Positions 1-6,159 of a DNA stretch of 9,424 nucleotides are shown one piece after another. Position numbers and translations under genes: made by a program. This DNA comes from Holophagaceae bacterium (GTDB lineage Bacteria; Acidobacteriota; Holophagae; Holophagales; Holophagaceae), in assembly GCA_003158505.1 (NCBI GenBank), contig PMJK01000106.1:1-9424 (forward strand). The letters run 5' to 3'. The stretch's first letter is position 1. Every line of letters begins with the position of its first letter. The notes below the pieces were generated by a model that did not search any database, had not been told where the DNA came from, and worked only from the letters and a program-made list of their open reading frames with translations.

Positions 1-211
1 TAGCGGGTACTACGCGCGACGAGCATGACGCTGCATCACGACGCCCGCCGCCCCTCGCCCGGAGGGATGAAGCCAGCAGGGCGCCCCGCGGCGTCAGGTC
101 CCTTGAACAACGAACCACGTTGCCCTGCAGGCCCTTCCTTGCGGTGCATCCCGGCTGGCCTCATCGCGGCATTGTCGGGTTCTGTTATGAGCTCTTAGGC
201 CTGCATCCGGA
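1..211. other. Left-edge region with no supportable gene
   Basis: No convincing coding frame was found on either strand. The first 28 bases could be the last nine codons of a plus-strand gene that starts outside the window (frame 2, ending TGA at 26-28), but nothing confirms it. A short hairpin, CCCTC-GCCCG-GAGGG, lies near 51-65. It has no adjacent T-run, so it is not called as a terminator for the TPR gene that converges from the right and ends at 212. Confidence 0.4.
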
Positions 212-1912
212 TCAGTTCGCCTCCAGTTCCGCGAGACGGGCCTGCGCATCGTGGCTATCGGGATGGTGCAGCAGGCACTCCCGCAGATAGCGGCGGGCAC
301 CATCCAGATCTTCCAGCTCCCTCCGGGCCTCGGCGAGGTGGATGAGGGCTTCCTCGGCCTGGGGATCCACGTGGAGGGCCTGGCGCCAATGCGCCTCTGC
401 CCGGTCCCAGTCCCCTACCTCCGCACAGGCGTGACCCGCATCCAGGAGGTAGCGCAGCCCCCGGGGATCCATGCGTACGGCACGCTCCAGATCCAGACGG
501 GCCGGGAGAGGTTCGCCCAGGTTGGCGTGGGCCAGTCCCCGCAGGTGCCAGAAGGAGGGCAGTTCGCGGCAGGCCTCCCCGAGCCCATCGAGAAAGGGTC
601 GCAGGGCCTCCCAGGCGTCCATGCCAGCCAGGCAGTCCGCCTGGAGCAACAGCAGGTCCACATCCTCCGGCTGCTCCTCCAGCAGGGTCAGCACCTCGGC
701 GTAGGCGGTTTCGTAGTCCCCCTCGGCTACCCGGACCTGAAGCTGGAGCGGCGGATGGTGATCCCCCTGGGACTCCGGCGGGAGCTTGTCCAGCAGTTCC
801 TTCGCGAAGGCGGGCCGGTCCTCCCACCAGAAGGCGAACTCCGCCCGGCGGAGGTGCCACTCCCGCCTAAGGGATTCGCCCTCGTCGCCTTCCGGGATGG
901 TTTCCCAGGCATGTCCCAGCGTCGCCAGGGCCTCATCGTCGCGATGCAATTCCAGAGCGATCTGGTAGCGCTCCATCCAGAGGCGGAAGACGCCGGGCAG
1001 TCGGCGGATGGCGGTTTCGATGACTTGCCAAGCCCCTTCCCGGTCGCCCAACTGACGGCGCGAAACCGTCTCGGCCAGCCAATGCAGCGGTTGTGTGCGC
1101 CGTTCCGGAGGCAGGGCCTGGACCAGGGCGAGCGCTTCAACATAGAGGCCGTTGCGCAGAAGATGCATCCCCGCGGCGCCCCGATCCCAGGGAAGGCGGG
1201 GGTCGCCATGGCGGGCCATGAGAACCGCCAGCGCCTGTCCGGCCACATCCTCCTTGCCGTGCTGGAGCCCGGCTAGCATGAGGTCCTCCAGGACCAGCGG
1301 ATCATCCCAGGACAGGGGCAGAGCCTCCTCGAAATGGATCCAGGCCTCGTGAAGGGCCGTGGGATCTGCGACGCGGAGCAACAGGATGCCCTGAAGATGG
1401 CGAAGACGGCCCATGTGCGGGGCAATGGCGATGAGCCTTTTTCCCCAGGCCAATCGCCGGGCACTGGGAATGCCAGGCACCTTATGGAAGCCCCGGGAGG
1501 CCAGCCTTTTTTTCCAGAGGGGGAGCCGGGCGAGTTGGGCCTCCAGGGCCTCCAGCCAGGCCTGATCGCGGTACCCCAGGGAGAGTTGGAGCGCACTCTT
1601 CAAGAGGAGTGTCCGGTAGCCCAGTTCACCCCGGTACCACAACGGCTCCCCCAGGGTCTGGAGCACATCGTAGGGATGATCACCTTCGGCCCAGCGCCGT
1701 TCCGCTCGGAGCAGCCGGGGCTGGTCGATCCAGCGGGTCCGGGCGAGGATCCCGAGCCAGGCTCCCAGACCCATGATTCCTGCGAGGAGGGCCAGGGCTG
1801 AAAGGGGCGGGAGTCCTCCGGGGGTCGAGGTCAGGAGAATCATGCCGCCGATGAAGGCGACCGCCAGCACCACTGCCAGCAAGGCTCTGGGAATCCAAGG
1901 AGGCCGCACCAC
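212..1912 (-). CDS. Membrane-anchored TPR-repeat protein
   Basis: This is a 566-residue protein of no recognised specific function. Two hydrophobic segments at the N-terminus (about residues 9-28 and 38-57) are separated by a short Gly/Pro-rich turn, so it is probably held in the inner membrane. The rest is alpha-helical. The C-terminus has three clear TPR units at about 453-485, 486-518 and 519-553, with the usual spaced Leu/Gly/Ala/Tyr pattern and a DP at the end of the first two. The middle contains weaker TPR-like helical pairs, so most of the protein may be one solenoid. TPR solenoids bind other proteins, and the partner cannot be inferred here. The start is uncertain: GTG at 1910-1912 is followed directly by a second GTG, neither has a good Shine-Dalgarno, and the frame is closed by TGA about 24 bases upstream. 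The gene follows the decayed dehydrogenase tails and a structured element that may form its 5' leader. Confidence is high for coding and low for role. Confidence 0.88.
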   Translation of the reverse strand: MVRPPWIPRALLAVVLAVAFIGGMILLTSTPGGLPPLSALALLAGIMGLGAWLGILARTRWIDQPRLLRAERRWAEGDHPYDVLQTLGEPLWYRGELGYRTLLLKSALQLSLGYRDQAWLEALEAQLARLPLWKKRLASRGFHKVPGIPSARRLAWGKRLIAIAPHMGRLRHLQGILLLRVADPTALHEAWIHFEEALPLSWDDPLVLEDLMLAGLQHGKEDVAGQALAVLMARHGDPRLPWDRGAAGMHLLRNGLYVEALALVQALPPERRTQPLHWLAETVSRRQLGDREGAWQVIETAIRRLPGVFRLWMERYQIALELHRDDEALATLGHAWETIPEGDEGESLRREWHLRRAEFAFWWEDRPAFAKELLDKLPPESQGDHHPPLQLQVRVAEGDYETAYAEVLTLLEEQPEDVDLLLLQADCLAGMDAWEALRPFLDGLGEACRELPSFWHLRGLAHANLGEPLPARLDLERAVRMDPRGLRYLLDAGHACAEVGDWDRAEAHWRQALHVDPQAEEALIHLAEARRELEDLDGARRYLRECLLHHPDSHDAQARLAELEAN

Positions 1913-1934
1913 GGGTTCAGTATGTGCTTGGCTG

Positions 1935-1962
1935 GATCAATTGCCTTGCTGGATCTACTTCG
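1935..1962 (-). repeat. Degenerate repeat of an acyl-CoA dehydrogenase gene end (copy 3)
   Basis: These 28 bases match 2138-2165 at 24 of 28 positions by eye. Read on the minus strand they give K-stop-IQQGN-stop, the last residues of the acyl-CoA dehydrogenase tail, with GAG (Glu) changed to TAG. Just right of it, ACCGCGACCCC (1969-1979) resembles ACCGGGACCCC (2201-2211), which lies at the far side of the better-preserved relic. Copy 3 therefore looks like copy 2 with an internal deletion of about 25-30 bases. A hairpin TGGGG-N7-CCCCA (1964-1980) lies in the same stretch. Confidence 0.6.
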
Positions 1963-1991
1963 ATGGGGACCGCGACCCCACCCCCAGGTTT

Positions 1992-2131
1992 GAACGAACT
2001 AAACGGGTCCCGACCGCCGGATGACGAAGCAGCCTCCAGGGGAGGCCGCGAAGTCAGGATCCGGCGAGGAGAAAATCTCGGCGATGGGCATTTAGCCCTT
2101 CGCACTTGCGACCCGTTAGTGTGTGCCGTTC
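1992..2131 (-). ncRNA. Candidate structured RNA (nested inverted repeats, multibranch fold)
   Basis: No known RNA class was recognised. The call rests on complementarity alone. Outer stem: GAACG (1992-1996) with CGTTC (2127-2131), then ACT-A-AACGGGTC (1998-2009) with GACCCGTTAGT (2110-2120), 11 pairs and one bulge. It encloses three hairpins side by side. Hairpin A (2016-2065) pairs GCCGGAT with ATCCGGC, then GAC with GTC, a 3x3 internal loop, and GCCTCC-AGG-GGAGGC at the tip. Hairpin B (2066-2079) is GAG/CTC. Hairpin C (2081-2103) pairs GCGA-GGGC with GCCC-TCGC across one mismatch. The minus strand is preferred because an A-C mismatch in hairpin A becomes a G-U pair there, and because the element then lies 79 bases upstream of the TPR start as a possible leader. 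It could instead be a DNA-level recombination site or a mobile repeat. Confidence 0.45.
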
Positions 2132-2137
2132 TCTTCC

Positions 2138-2190
2138 GATCAATTACCCTGCTGGATCTCTTTCGCAATCACCAGTCGTTGAATCTCGCT
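2138..2190 (-). pseudogene. Acyl-CoA dehydrogenase 3'-end relic (copy 2)
   Basis: On the minus strand 2190-2140 reads S-EIQRLVIAKEIQQGN-stop (TGA). The intact dehydrogenase ends QIQRLVIAKEIQQGN. The Ser-Glu at the start matches the family's usual (G-T)-S-E-I-Q-R. Homology stops just upstream of that Ser: the expected Tyr-Glu-Gly-Thr with the catalytic Glu is gone, replaced by unrelated sequence (2191-2229) up to the IS end at 2230. Of the 15 shared codons about 11 differ synonymously and only one changes the residue (E/Q). The relic therefore comes from a diverged paralogue, not a recent copy of the neighbouring gene. The left part (2138-2165) repeats at 1935-1962. It is non-functional. Confidence 0.75.
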
Positions 2191-2229
2191 ATGGACGAAC
2201 ACCGGGACCCCGCTCGGGACAGCGCCTTA

Positions 2230-2247
2230 GGGTCTGTTTTCAAAGTC
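2230..2247. repeat. IS5-family terminal inverted repeat (left end of copy 1)
   Basis: GGGTCTGTTTTCAAAGTC, preceded by TA (2228-2229). It is the better preserved of copy 1's two ends and forms the left boundary of the putative composite unit. Confidence 0.82.
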
Positions 2248-2446
2248 GGAGCCAAGTAAGAACACAGGCGTTGGCAACCTTGGCGCTGTAGTTGCGCATG
2301 GTTTTGTCGTACCGGGTCCCGAGTCTTCGGTATTACTTGAGCTTCGCGAACAGGTTCTCGATGGCGTGGCGGGCCTTGTAGAGATGGATATCGAAGGCAG
2401 CTGGATCTTTCCTGCACGGATGGGGCGGAACGACTGCCTCTGCTCC
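2240..2446 (-). pseudogene. IS5-family transposase C-terminal fragment, nonsense-mutated
   Basis: In the transposase frame this encodes the equivalent of residues 184-251 of the intact transposase in this window. It includes the third catalytic-region motif, ARHAIENLFAKLK, with the DDE glutamate. The next codon, CAA (Gln) in the intact copy, is TAA here (2333-2335). The frame then continues YRRLGTRYDKTMRNYSA and ends in TGA at 2240-2242, the same place as in the intact copy. The two other catalytic Asp residues are absent. No functional product is expected. Confidence 0.85.
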
Positions 2447-2476
2447 ACATAGTAGCTATCTGGTCACGGCAGCCAT

Positions 2477-2765
2477 ACCAGACTTAAATTTGGGTTCGTC
2501 TCGAGCGCATTGGATGGTCTCCGCCGCGCGACCTTGGAATGGATGATCATACTCAGGATCTGTTCATCATCAATCGATCGGGGAGATGGCCGAGATGTCT
2601 GCCTGCCAGACCGAGGTCCAGTGAGGGCCAGGTTGGTTCGCTTGAAGGCATGAAGATTGGTTCCTTCATGTTGGCCGAAGCATTATGGGGCTTCGGATCA
2701 TCTGGAACCGCTAGTGGGTTTACGTACACCTATGGTCACCATCGCAGGTGTCCTTACATGGCTCA
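2477..2765. other. Unassigned interior of IS copy 1
   Basis: About 290 bases between the end of recognisable transposase homology and the putative right inverted repeat. No similarity to the corresponding part of the intact IS was found by eye. A minus-strand frame of about 70 codons ends at 2464-2466, lacks recognisable motifs and is not called. An inverted repeat CATGAAG-N8-CTTCATG (2649-2670) is the only clear structure. This may be heavily mutated transposase sequence or foreign filler. Confidence 0.4.
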
Positions 2766-2783
2766 GACCTTGAAAATAGACTC
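2766..2783. repeat. Diverged IS5-family terminal inverted repeat (right end of copy 1)
   Basis: GACCTTGAAAATAGACTC matches the complement of the left end (2230-2247) at 15 of 18 bases, and all three differences are transitions. TA follows at 2784-2785. It marks where copy 1 ends and shows that copy 1 kept both termini despite losing most of its transposase gene. Confidence 0.6.
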
Positions 2784-2865
2784 TACTCGGCACAATGCTG
2801 ACGAGTCAGAATTTCCCTTTCCCCCTTGGGAGTATTTCAAATCACGGATCGTCAGTGGGGGTGAA

Positions 2866-5800
2866 TCAGTAGGGGGAGGTCAGGACACCATCCGGAACCA
2901 TGATGTAGAGATTCCCGGCCACCGGATCCAGAGCCAATCCAATGGGGGAGATGACCGCTGGAAGCGGGCCAGCGAAATTCGCGAACATGCCCGGCGTGCC
3001 GATGATGGTCTCCACGTTTCTGCCCGGACTGATCCTGCGGATCCGGCCAAAATCATTCACGTAGAGGTTACCCGCGGGATCGAACACGGCGAAGTTGGGG
3101 GTATAGAAGGTGGCGGCGGTACCGACCCCATCCGAGGGACCGTAGACGTAGGGTTGGCCCGCCCAGGTGCTGACCGTTGTGCCGTCCGCGCTCAAGGTTC
3201 GGATGGTGCTTGCCACGACATCGATGATGTAGAGCACGCCCGTGGGACCCATCACCAGGCCCTGGGGCGTGTCGAAGGTTGCCGAGAGGGCCGGTCCATC
3301 CGCGGAACCCAGGGAGCCGACCACGCCGGCGATGGTGCTGACATAGCCGTCGGGAGTCATCTTGCGGATGACGTGATTCCTGGTGTCGGCAATAAAGATG
3401 TTGCCAGCCGTGTCGCAGGCGACGCCTTGGGGCCTCCTCAGGAGGGCAACCGTCTTCCCGTCTCCGTCCGCCCACCCCCTGACGCCGGTTTGGCCAACGA
3501 TGGTGCTTACCTGAGTCGTGGCCTGGCTGGTGCCCGGGATGATCTTGCGGATCGTGCTGTTGCCATAATCCGCCACGTAGACGTTCTCGGCGGCGTCCAC
3601 GGCGATGGAGATCGGGGTCGAGAATAGGGCCACGCTGCCGTTGCCGTCGCCGCTGCCTGCGGCGCCCGTGTCGGAACCAGCCAAGGTGGTCACGACGCCC
3701 CCGGGGGTCATCATGCGGATGCTGTTGTTCCCGGTGTCGGCGATATAGAAGTTGCCAGAGGGGCCCTGGGCGATGGCCCAGGGCTGGTTGAACTGGGCGG
3801 CGGAACCGGTGCCGTCGTGGGTGCCAGGTTGGCCTGGATGGCCGGAGATGGTAGACACCATTCCACCCGAGATTTCCCGGATGGTGGCATTGCCGCCGTC
3901 CGATACATAAAGGACACCGGAGGCGTCCAGGGCCACGAAGGTCGGGCCGAAGAAGGAGGCTGTGCCCACGGGTCCGTCCGTCGAACCCATGATGCCGCTC
4001 TGGCCCGCGAAGGTAGCCACGGACACAGCGGGGGTGGTAACGATCTTGGCGATGGTGTTGTCATTGCTCACGGCCACGTAGACATTGATGGCGCTGTCTA
4101 CGGCTAGGCCCATGGGGTAATTCAGCCCGGTGGCGAGGGTGCTGACCTGGCCGCCGCTGATCTTGCGAACGTCACCACCGTAGGCATCAGACACATAGAT
4201 GTTGCCAGAGCTGTCCAGGGCGATACCCACCGGAAAGTTGAAGGTGGCAACACCCAGAGCCGTTCCATCGGTGGCGCCAGCCTGGCCCACGGTCCCGGCG
4301 ATGGTGCTGACTTGCTGGGAGGTGTTGATTATGCGGATCAGGTTGTTGCCCGAATCCGCCACGTACACGTTCCCCGCGGCATCCACAGCCACGCCGCAGG
4401 GCTCGTAGAAGGTCGCCGTCCCATTGGCTGTGTCCGTGGACCCAGCCACACCGGGGATTCCCGCGTACGTGGTCACCACACCAGAAGCGTCCCGCTTCCG
4501 AATGAGGTTATTGACCATGTCTGCCACGTAGAGGTTGCCGTTGGAATCCAGAGCGCAGCCCTGGGGATAGTCAAAAGAGGCAGGGGCCGTGTTTGAGGAT
4601 CCGAGGTAGCCAGGCGTGCCGGCCAGGGTGGTGACCCGTCCGACCGTGGTGACGTAACGGATGGTGCCTCCATTGTTGTAGGAATCCGCCAAGAAAAGGT
4701 TGCCCGAACCATCCAGGGCCAGACCAGCTGGTACACCCAGCATGGCCGTGGCGCGAGGGCCGTCCAGGGTCCCCTGGAAATTGGGGGTGCCGGCCAATAC
4801 CGACAGGTTGCCGACGATGACCCGGGTGCTGGCGGTCACCTTGGTGTTGGCCGCATTGGTAACGGTCAGGGTGAAATTGGTGGGCGCGGCCAGGGCCGGG
4901 CTGGACGCGGCCACCCCGCTGGTGACGGTGCCGACCCCTTGGTCCACGCTGGCCGTGCCGCCGGGCCCCGCTGCGAATATGGCGGTCAGGTTCACGGTGG
5001 CGCCTGGGCCGATGCTCAGGGCCGAAGGCGTGAAGCTGGTGATCACCGGCCTCGGCACGATCGTGCTGGTGGCCGTGCCTGGAGCGCTCGGCGTGCCTGC
5101 GGCGTTGCTGACCACACAGCCCAGTTGGACCGTGCCCGTTGCCCCGGCCGTGAAGGTGATCTGATTGGTCGTCCCGCCTGCCGTGACGGTCCCGCCCGTG
5201 ACCGTCCAGGCATAGGTGGAGCCCGTCTGGATCGGGACGGAGGCCGTGAGACCCGTCGCTCCTGCCGTGGCGTAGTCGGGAGCTGTGACCACGGGCGTGC
5301 TGGGCAGGGCCACGACCGAGATCGTCAGGGTGGCCCTGGCGGTCCCCGCCAGGTTTATCGCCTCGACGATATAGGCATTGCTAGGGCTTAGGATGGCGGG
5401 TGTTCCGGTAATCTGGCCGTTGAGCATATTCAAGGCCAGACCCTTCGGGAGGTTAGGGAAGATAGCCCATAGCAACGCTTTCCCACCACTTGAGGTGGGG
5501 AGGACGGCAGGAATGGCCTTCCCAATGGTGAACGCATAGGCGGCGGGTTGGTAGCTGATGACCGGGTGGATCTCCTTGACGGTGATGTTGAGGGTGGCGG
5601 AATCGCTGCCGCTGGCGTTGGTCGCCTTGACCTTGTATTGGGTGGGGAAGCCGGGTGCCGTTGGCGTCCCCGTAATCTGACCCGTGGAACCATCGAAGTC
5701 CAAACCCGCAGAAAGGCCTGGAGTGATGGTCCAGGTTGAGGCCGCCCCACCCTTGTTGGTCGGCGTGACCGTGGCGATGGCTTTGCCCACAGTGAACACC

Positions 5801-5976
5801 TCGCTACTGGGGTTGTAGCTGATGACGGGCCTAGCTATCGCCCCCCACGCGGGTCCCGATCCCATCAGGAGGCCGGCCATCAAGATCCCGAAACGTGCCA
5901 CCACCAAGTTCCGCGCGCGAAACGCGCGTTTGAGGCCACGGGCGAAGGATGCCAATAGGGATAGGGCGGATTGCAT
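2866..5976 (-). CDS. Secreted Ig-like / NHL-repeat beta-propeller protein
   Basis: A 1036-residue exported protein. It has a long signal peptide with a basic start, a hydrophobic core at about 27-42 and a likely cut near AWG-A (45/46). Two putative-Ig (He_PIG-type) domains follow at about 48-133 and 136-220, each with the GQITGTP motif. Two further Ig-like domains lie at about 222-306 and 308-388. From about 391 to the end are twelve NHL-type units of 41-60 residues, built on (S/T)T-x-AG...G..DG...F..P.G-(I/V)-A-x-D-x-x-GN-(I/L)-Y-V-(A/S)-D...IR-K. Unit 5 lacks the AG..DG part and unit 12 is cut short before its last strands. Twelve units would suit two six-bladed propellers, which are usually protein- or glycan-binding surfaces. 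No anchor or sorting tail is visible at the C-terminus. The start ATG has a perfect AGGAGG (5982-5987) five bases away. The gene is cargo between two IS copies. The ligand is unknown. Confidence 0.93.
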   Translation of the reverse strand: MQSALSLLASFARGLKRAFRARNLVVARFGILMAGLLMGSGPAWGAIARPVISYNPSSEVFTVGKAIATVTPTNKGGAASTWTITPGLSAGLDFDGSTGQITGTPTAPGFPTQYKVKATNASGSDSATLNITVKEIHPVISYQPAAYAFTIGKAIPAVLPTSSGGKALLWAIFPNLPKGLALNMLNGQITGTPAILSPSNAYIVEAINLAGTARATLTISVVALPSTPVVTAPDYATAGATGLTASVPIQTGSTYAWTVTGGTVTAGGTTNQITFTAGATGTVQLGCVVSNAAGTPSAPGTATSTIVPRPVITSFTPSALSIGPGATVNLTAIFAAGPGGTASVDQGVGTVTSGVAASSPALAAPTNFTLTVTNAANTKVTASTRVIVGNLSVLAGTPNFQGTLDGPRATAMLGVPAGLALDGSGNLFLADSYNNGGTIRYVTTVGRVTTLAGTPGYLGSSNTAPASFDYPQGCALDSNGNLYVADMVNNLIRKRDASGVVTTYAGIPGVAGSTDTANGTATFYEPCGVAVDAAGNVYVADSGNNLIRIINTSQQVSTIAGTVGQAGATDGTALGVATFNFPVGIALDSSGNIYVSDAYGGDVRKISGGQVSTLATGLNYPMGLAVDSAINVYVAVSNDNTIAKIVTTPAVSVATFAGQSGIMGSTDGPVGTASFFGPTFVALDASGVLYVSDGGNATIREISGGMVSTISGHPGQPGTHDGTGSAAQFNQPWAIAQGPSGNFYIADTGNNSIRMMTPGGVVTTLAGSDTGAAGSGDGNGSVALFSTPISIAVDAAENVYVADYGNSTIRKIIPGTSQATTQVSTIVGQTGVRGWADGDGKTVALLRRPQGVACDTAGNIFIADTRNHVIRKMTPDGYVSTIAGVVGSLGSADGPALSATFDTPQGLVMGPTGVLYIIDVVASTIRTLSADGTTVSTWAGQPYVYGPSDGVGTAATFYTPNFAVFDPAGNLYVNDFGRIRRISPGRNVETIIGTPGMFANFAGPLPAVISPIGLALDPVAGNLYIMVPDGVLTSPY

Positions 5977-5981
5977 GAGCG

Positions 5982-5987
5982 CCTCCT
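5982..5987 (-). promoter_or_regulatory. Ribosome binding site of the NHL-repeat gene
   Basis: On the minus strand this reads AGGAGG, the consensus Shine-Dalgarno, five bases before the ATG. It fixes the start of the 1036-residue protein and shows the gene is built for efficient translation. Confidence 0.85.
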
Positions 5988-6036
5988 ATGCTTTTTATGC
6001 TTGCGGGGGAGCAGACATACGACCAAGCACACACGT

Positions 6037-6072
6037 AATAATCGGATTCAATAATCCTAAATTGCATTTAGG
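6037..6072 (-). promoter_or_regulatory. Overlapping palindromes in the AT-rich leader of the NHL-repeat gene
   Basis: Within the AT-rich 5977-6160 gap lie GGATT-N4-AATCC (6044-6057) and CCTAAAT-TGC-ATTTAGG (6056-6072), which share CC at 6056-6057. A direct repeat AATAATC also occurs at 6037-6043 and 6050-6056. They lie about 60-95 bases upstream of the start codon, where an operator or promoter-proximal structure would be expected. A weak promoter-like pair on the minus strand, TTGCCT-18-TTGAAT, overlaps them. No regulator can be named. Confidence 0.35.
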
Positions 6073-6159
6073 CAACCATAGAGGGCAAACGTAAATCGTC
6101 TAATTAGTTTTTGCCAGGGGAATCTTATCAAATATTATTGAGTCAAACAAAATTCGGTA

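Larger units (their letters stand above)
2230..2783 (-). mobile_element. IS5-family insertion sequence remnant (copy 1)
   Basis: The left end GGGTCTGTTTTCAAAGTC (2230-2247) matches the right end of the second IS copy (7011 leftward) at 17 of 18 bases and is preceded by TA (2228-2229). From 2241 to about 2449 the sequence follows copy 2 with about 12 mismatches by hand count, then similarity fades by about 2476. A diverged right end (2766-2783) matches the inverted repeat at 15 of 18 bases, with three transitions, and is followed by TA (2784-2785). The element is thus about 554 bp instead of about 850, and the 5' two-thirds of the transposase is missing. TA on both sides fits the short target duplications of part of the IS5 family. 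Confidence 0.75.

Noticed and set aside
251..1276. 341-codon plus-strand open frame opposite the TPR gene
   Set aside because: It is a shadow frame. The minus strand gives membrane segments and TPR motifs.
2022..2064. SRP (4.5S) RNA, from GTCAGG-TCCGG and GAAGCAGCC-like motifs
   Set aside because: The two motifs occur in the wrong order and without the conserved tip loop, so the resemblance is accidental.
1998..2120. Integron attC recombination site
   Set aside because: Length and imperfect symmetry fit, and GTTTAGT on the minus strand is one base off the GTTRRRY core. However, the partner core fits poorly (5 of 7), the core stem carries a bulge where attC sites are paired, and no integrase or cassette array is visible.
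1917..2168. 83-codon minus-strand open frame upstream of the TPR gene
   Set aside because: It runs out of frame through the dehydrogenase relics and the inverted-repeat element. Its Arg/Ser/Pro-rich composition is that of non-coding high-GC sequence.
2650..2675. Another dehydrogenase relic (minus strand ATGAAGGAACCAATC resembles the YEGTN codons)
   Set aside because: A 14 of 15 base match is expected by chance in a window this size, and no flanking homology follows.
2798..2809. Terminator for the NHL gene (CTGAC-GA-GTCAG)
   Set aside because: The stem is only five pairs with a two-base loop and no T-run follows on the minus strand.
2539..3627. 362-codon plus-strand open frame overlapping the IS remnant and the NHL gene
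   Set aside because: Most of it is antisense to the repeat-bearing NHL gene, and its own periodic Gly/Asp/His pattern just mirrors those repeats.
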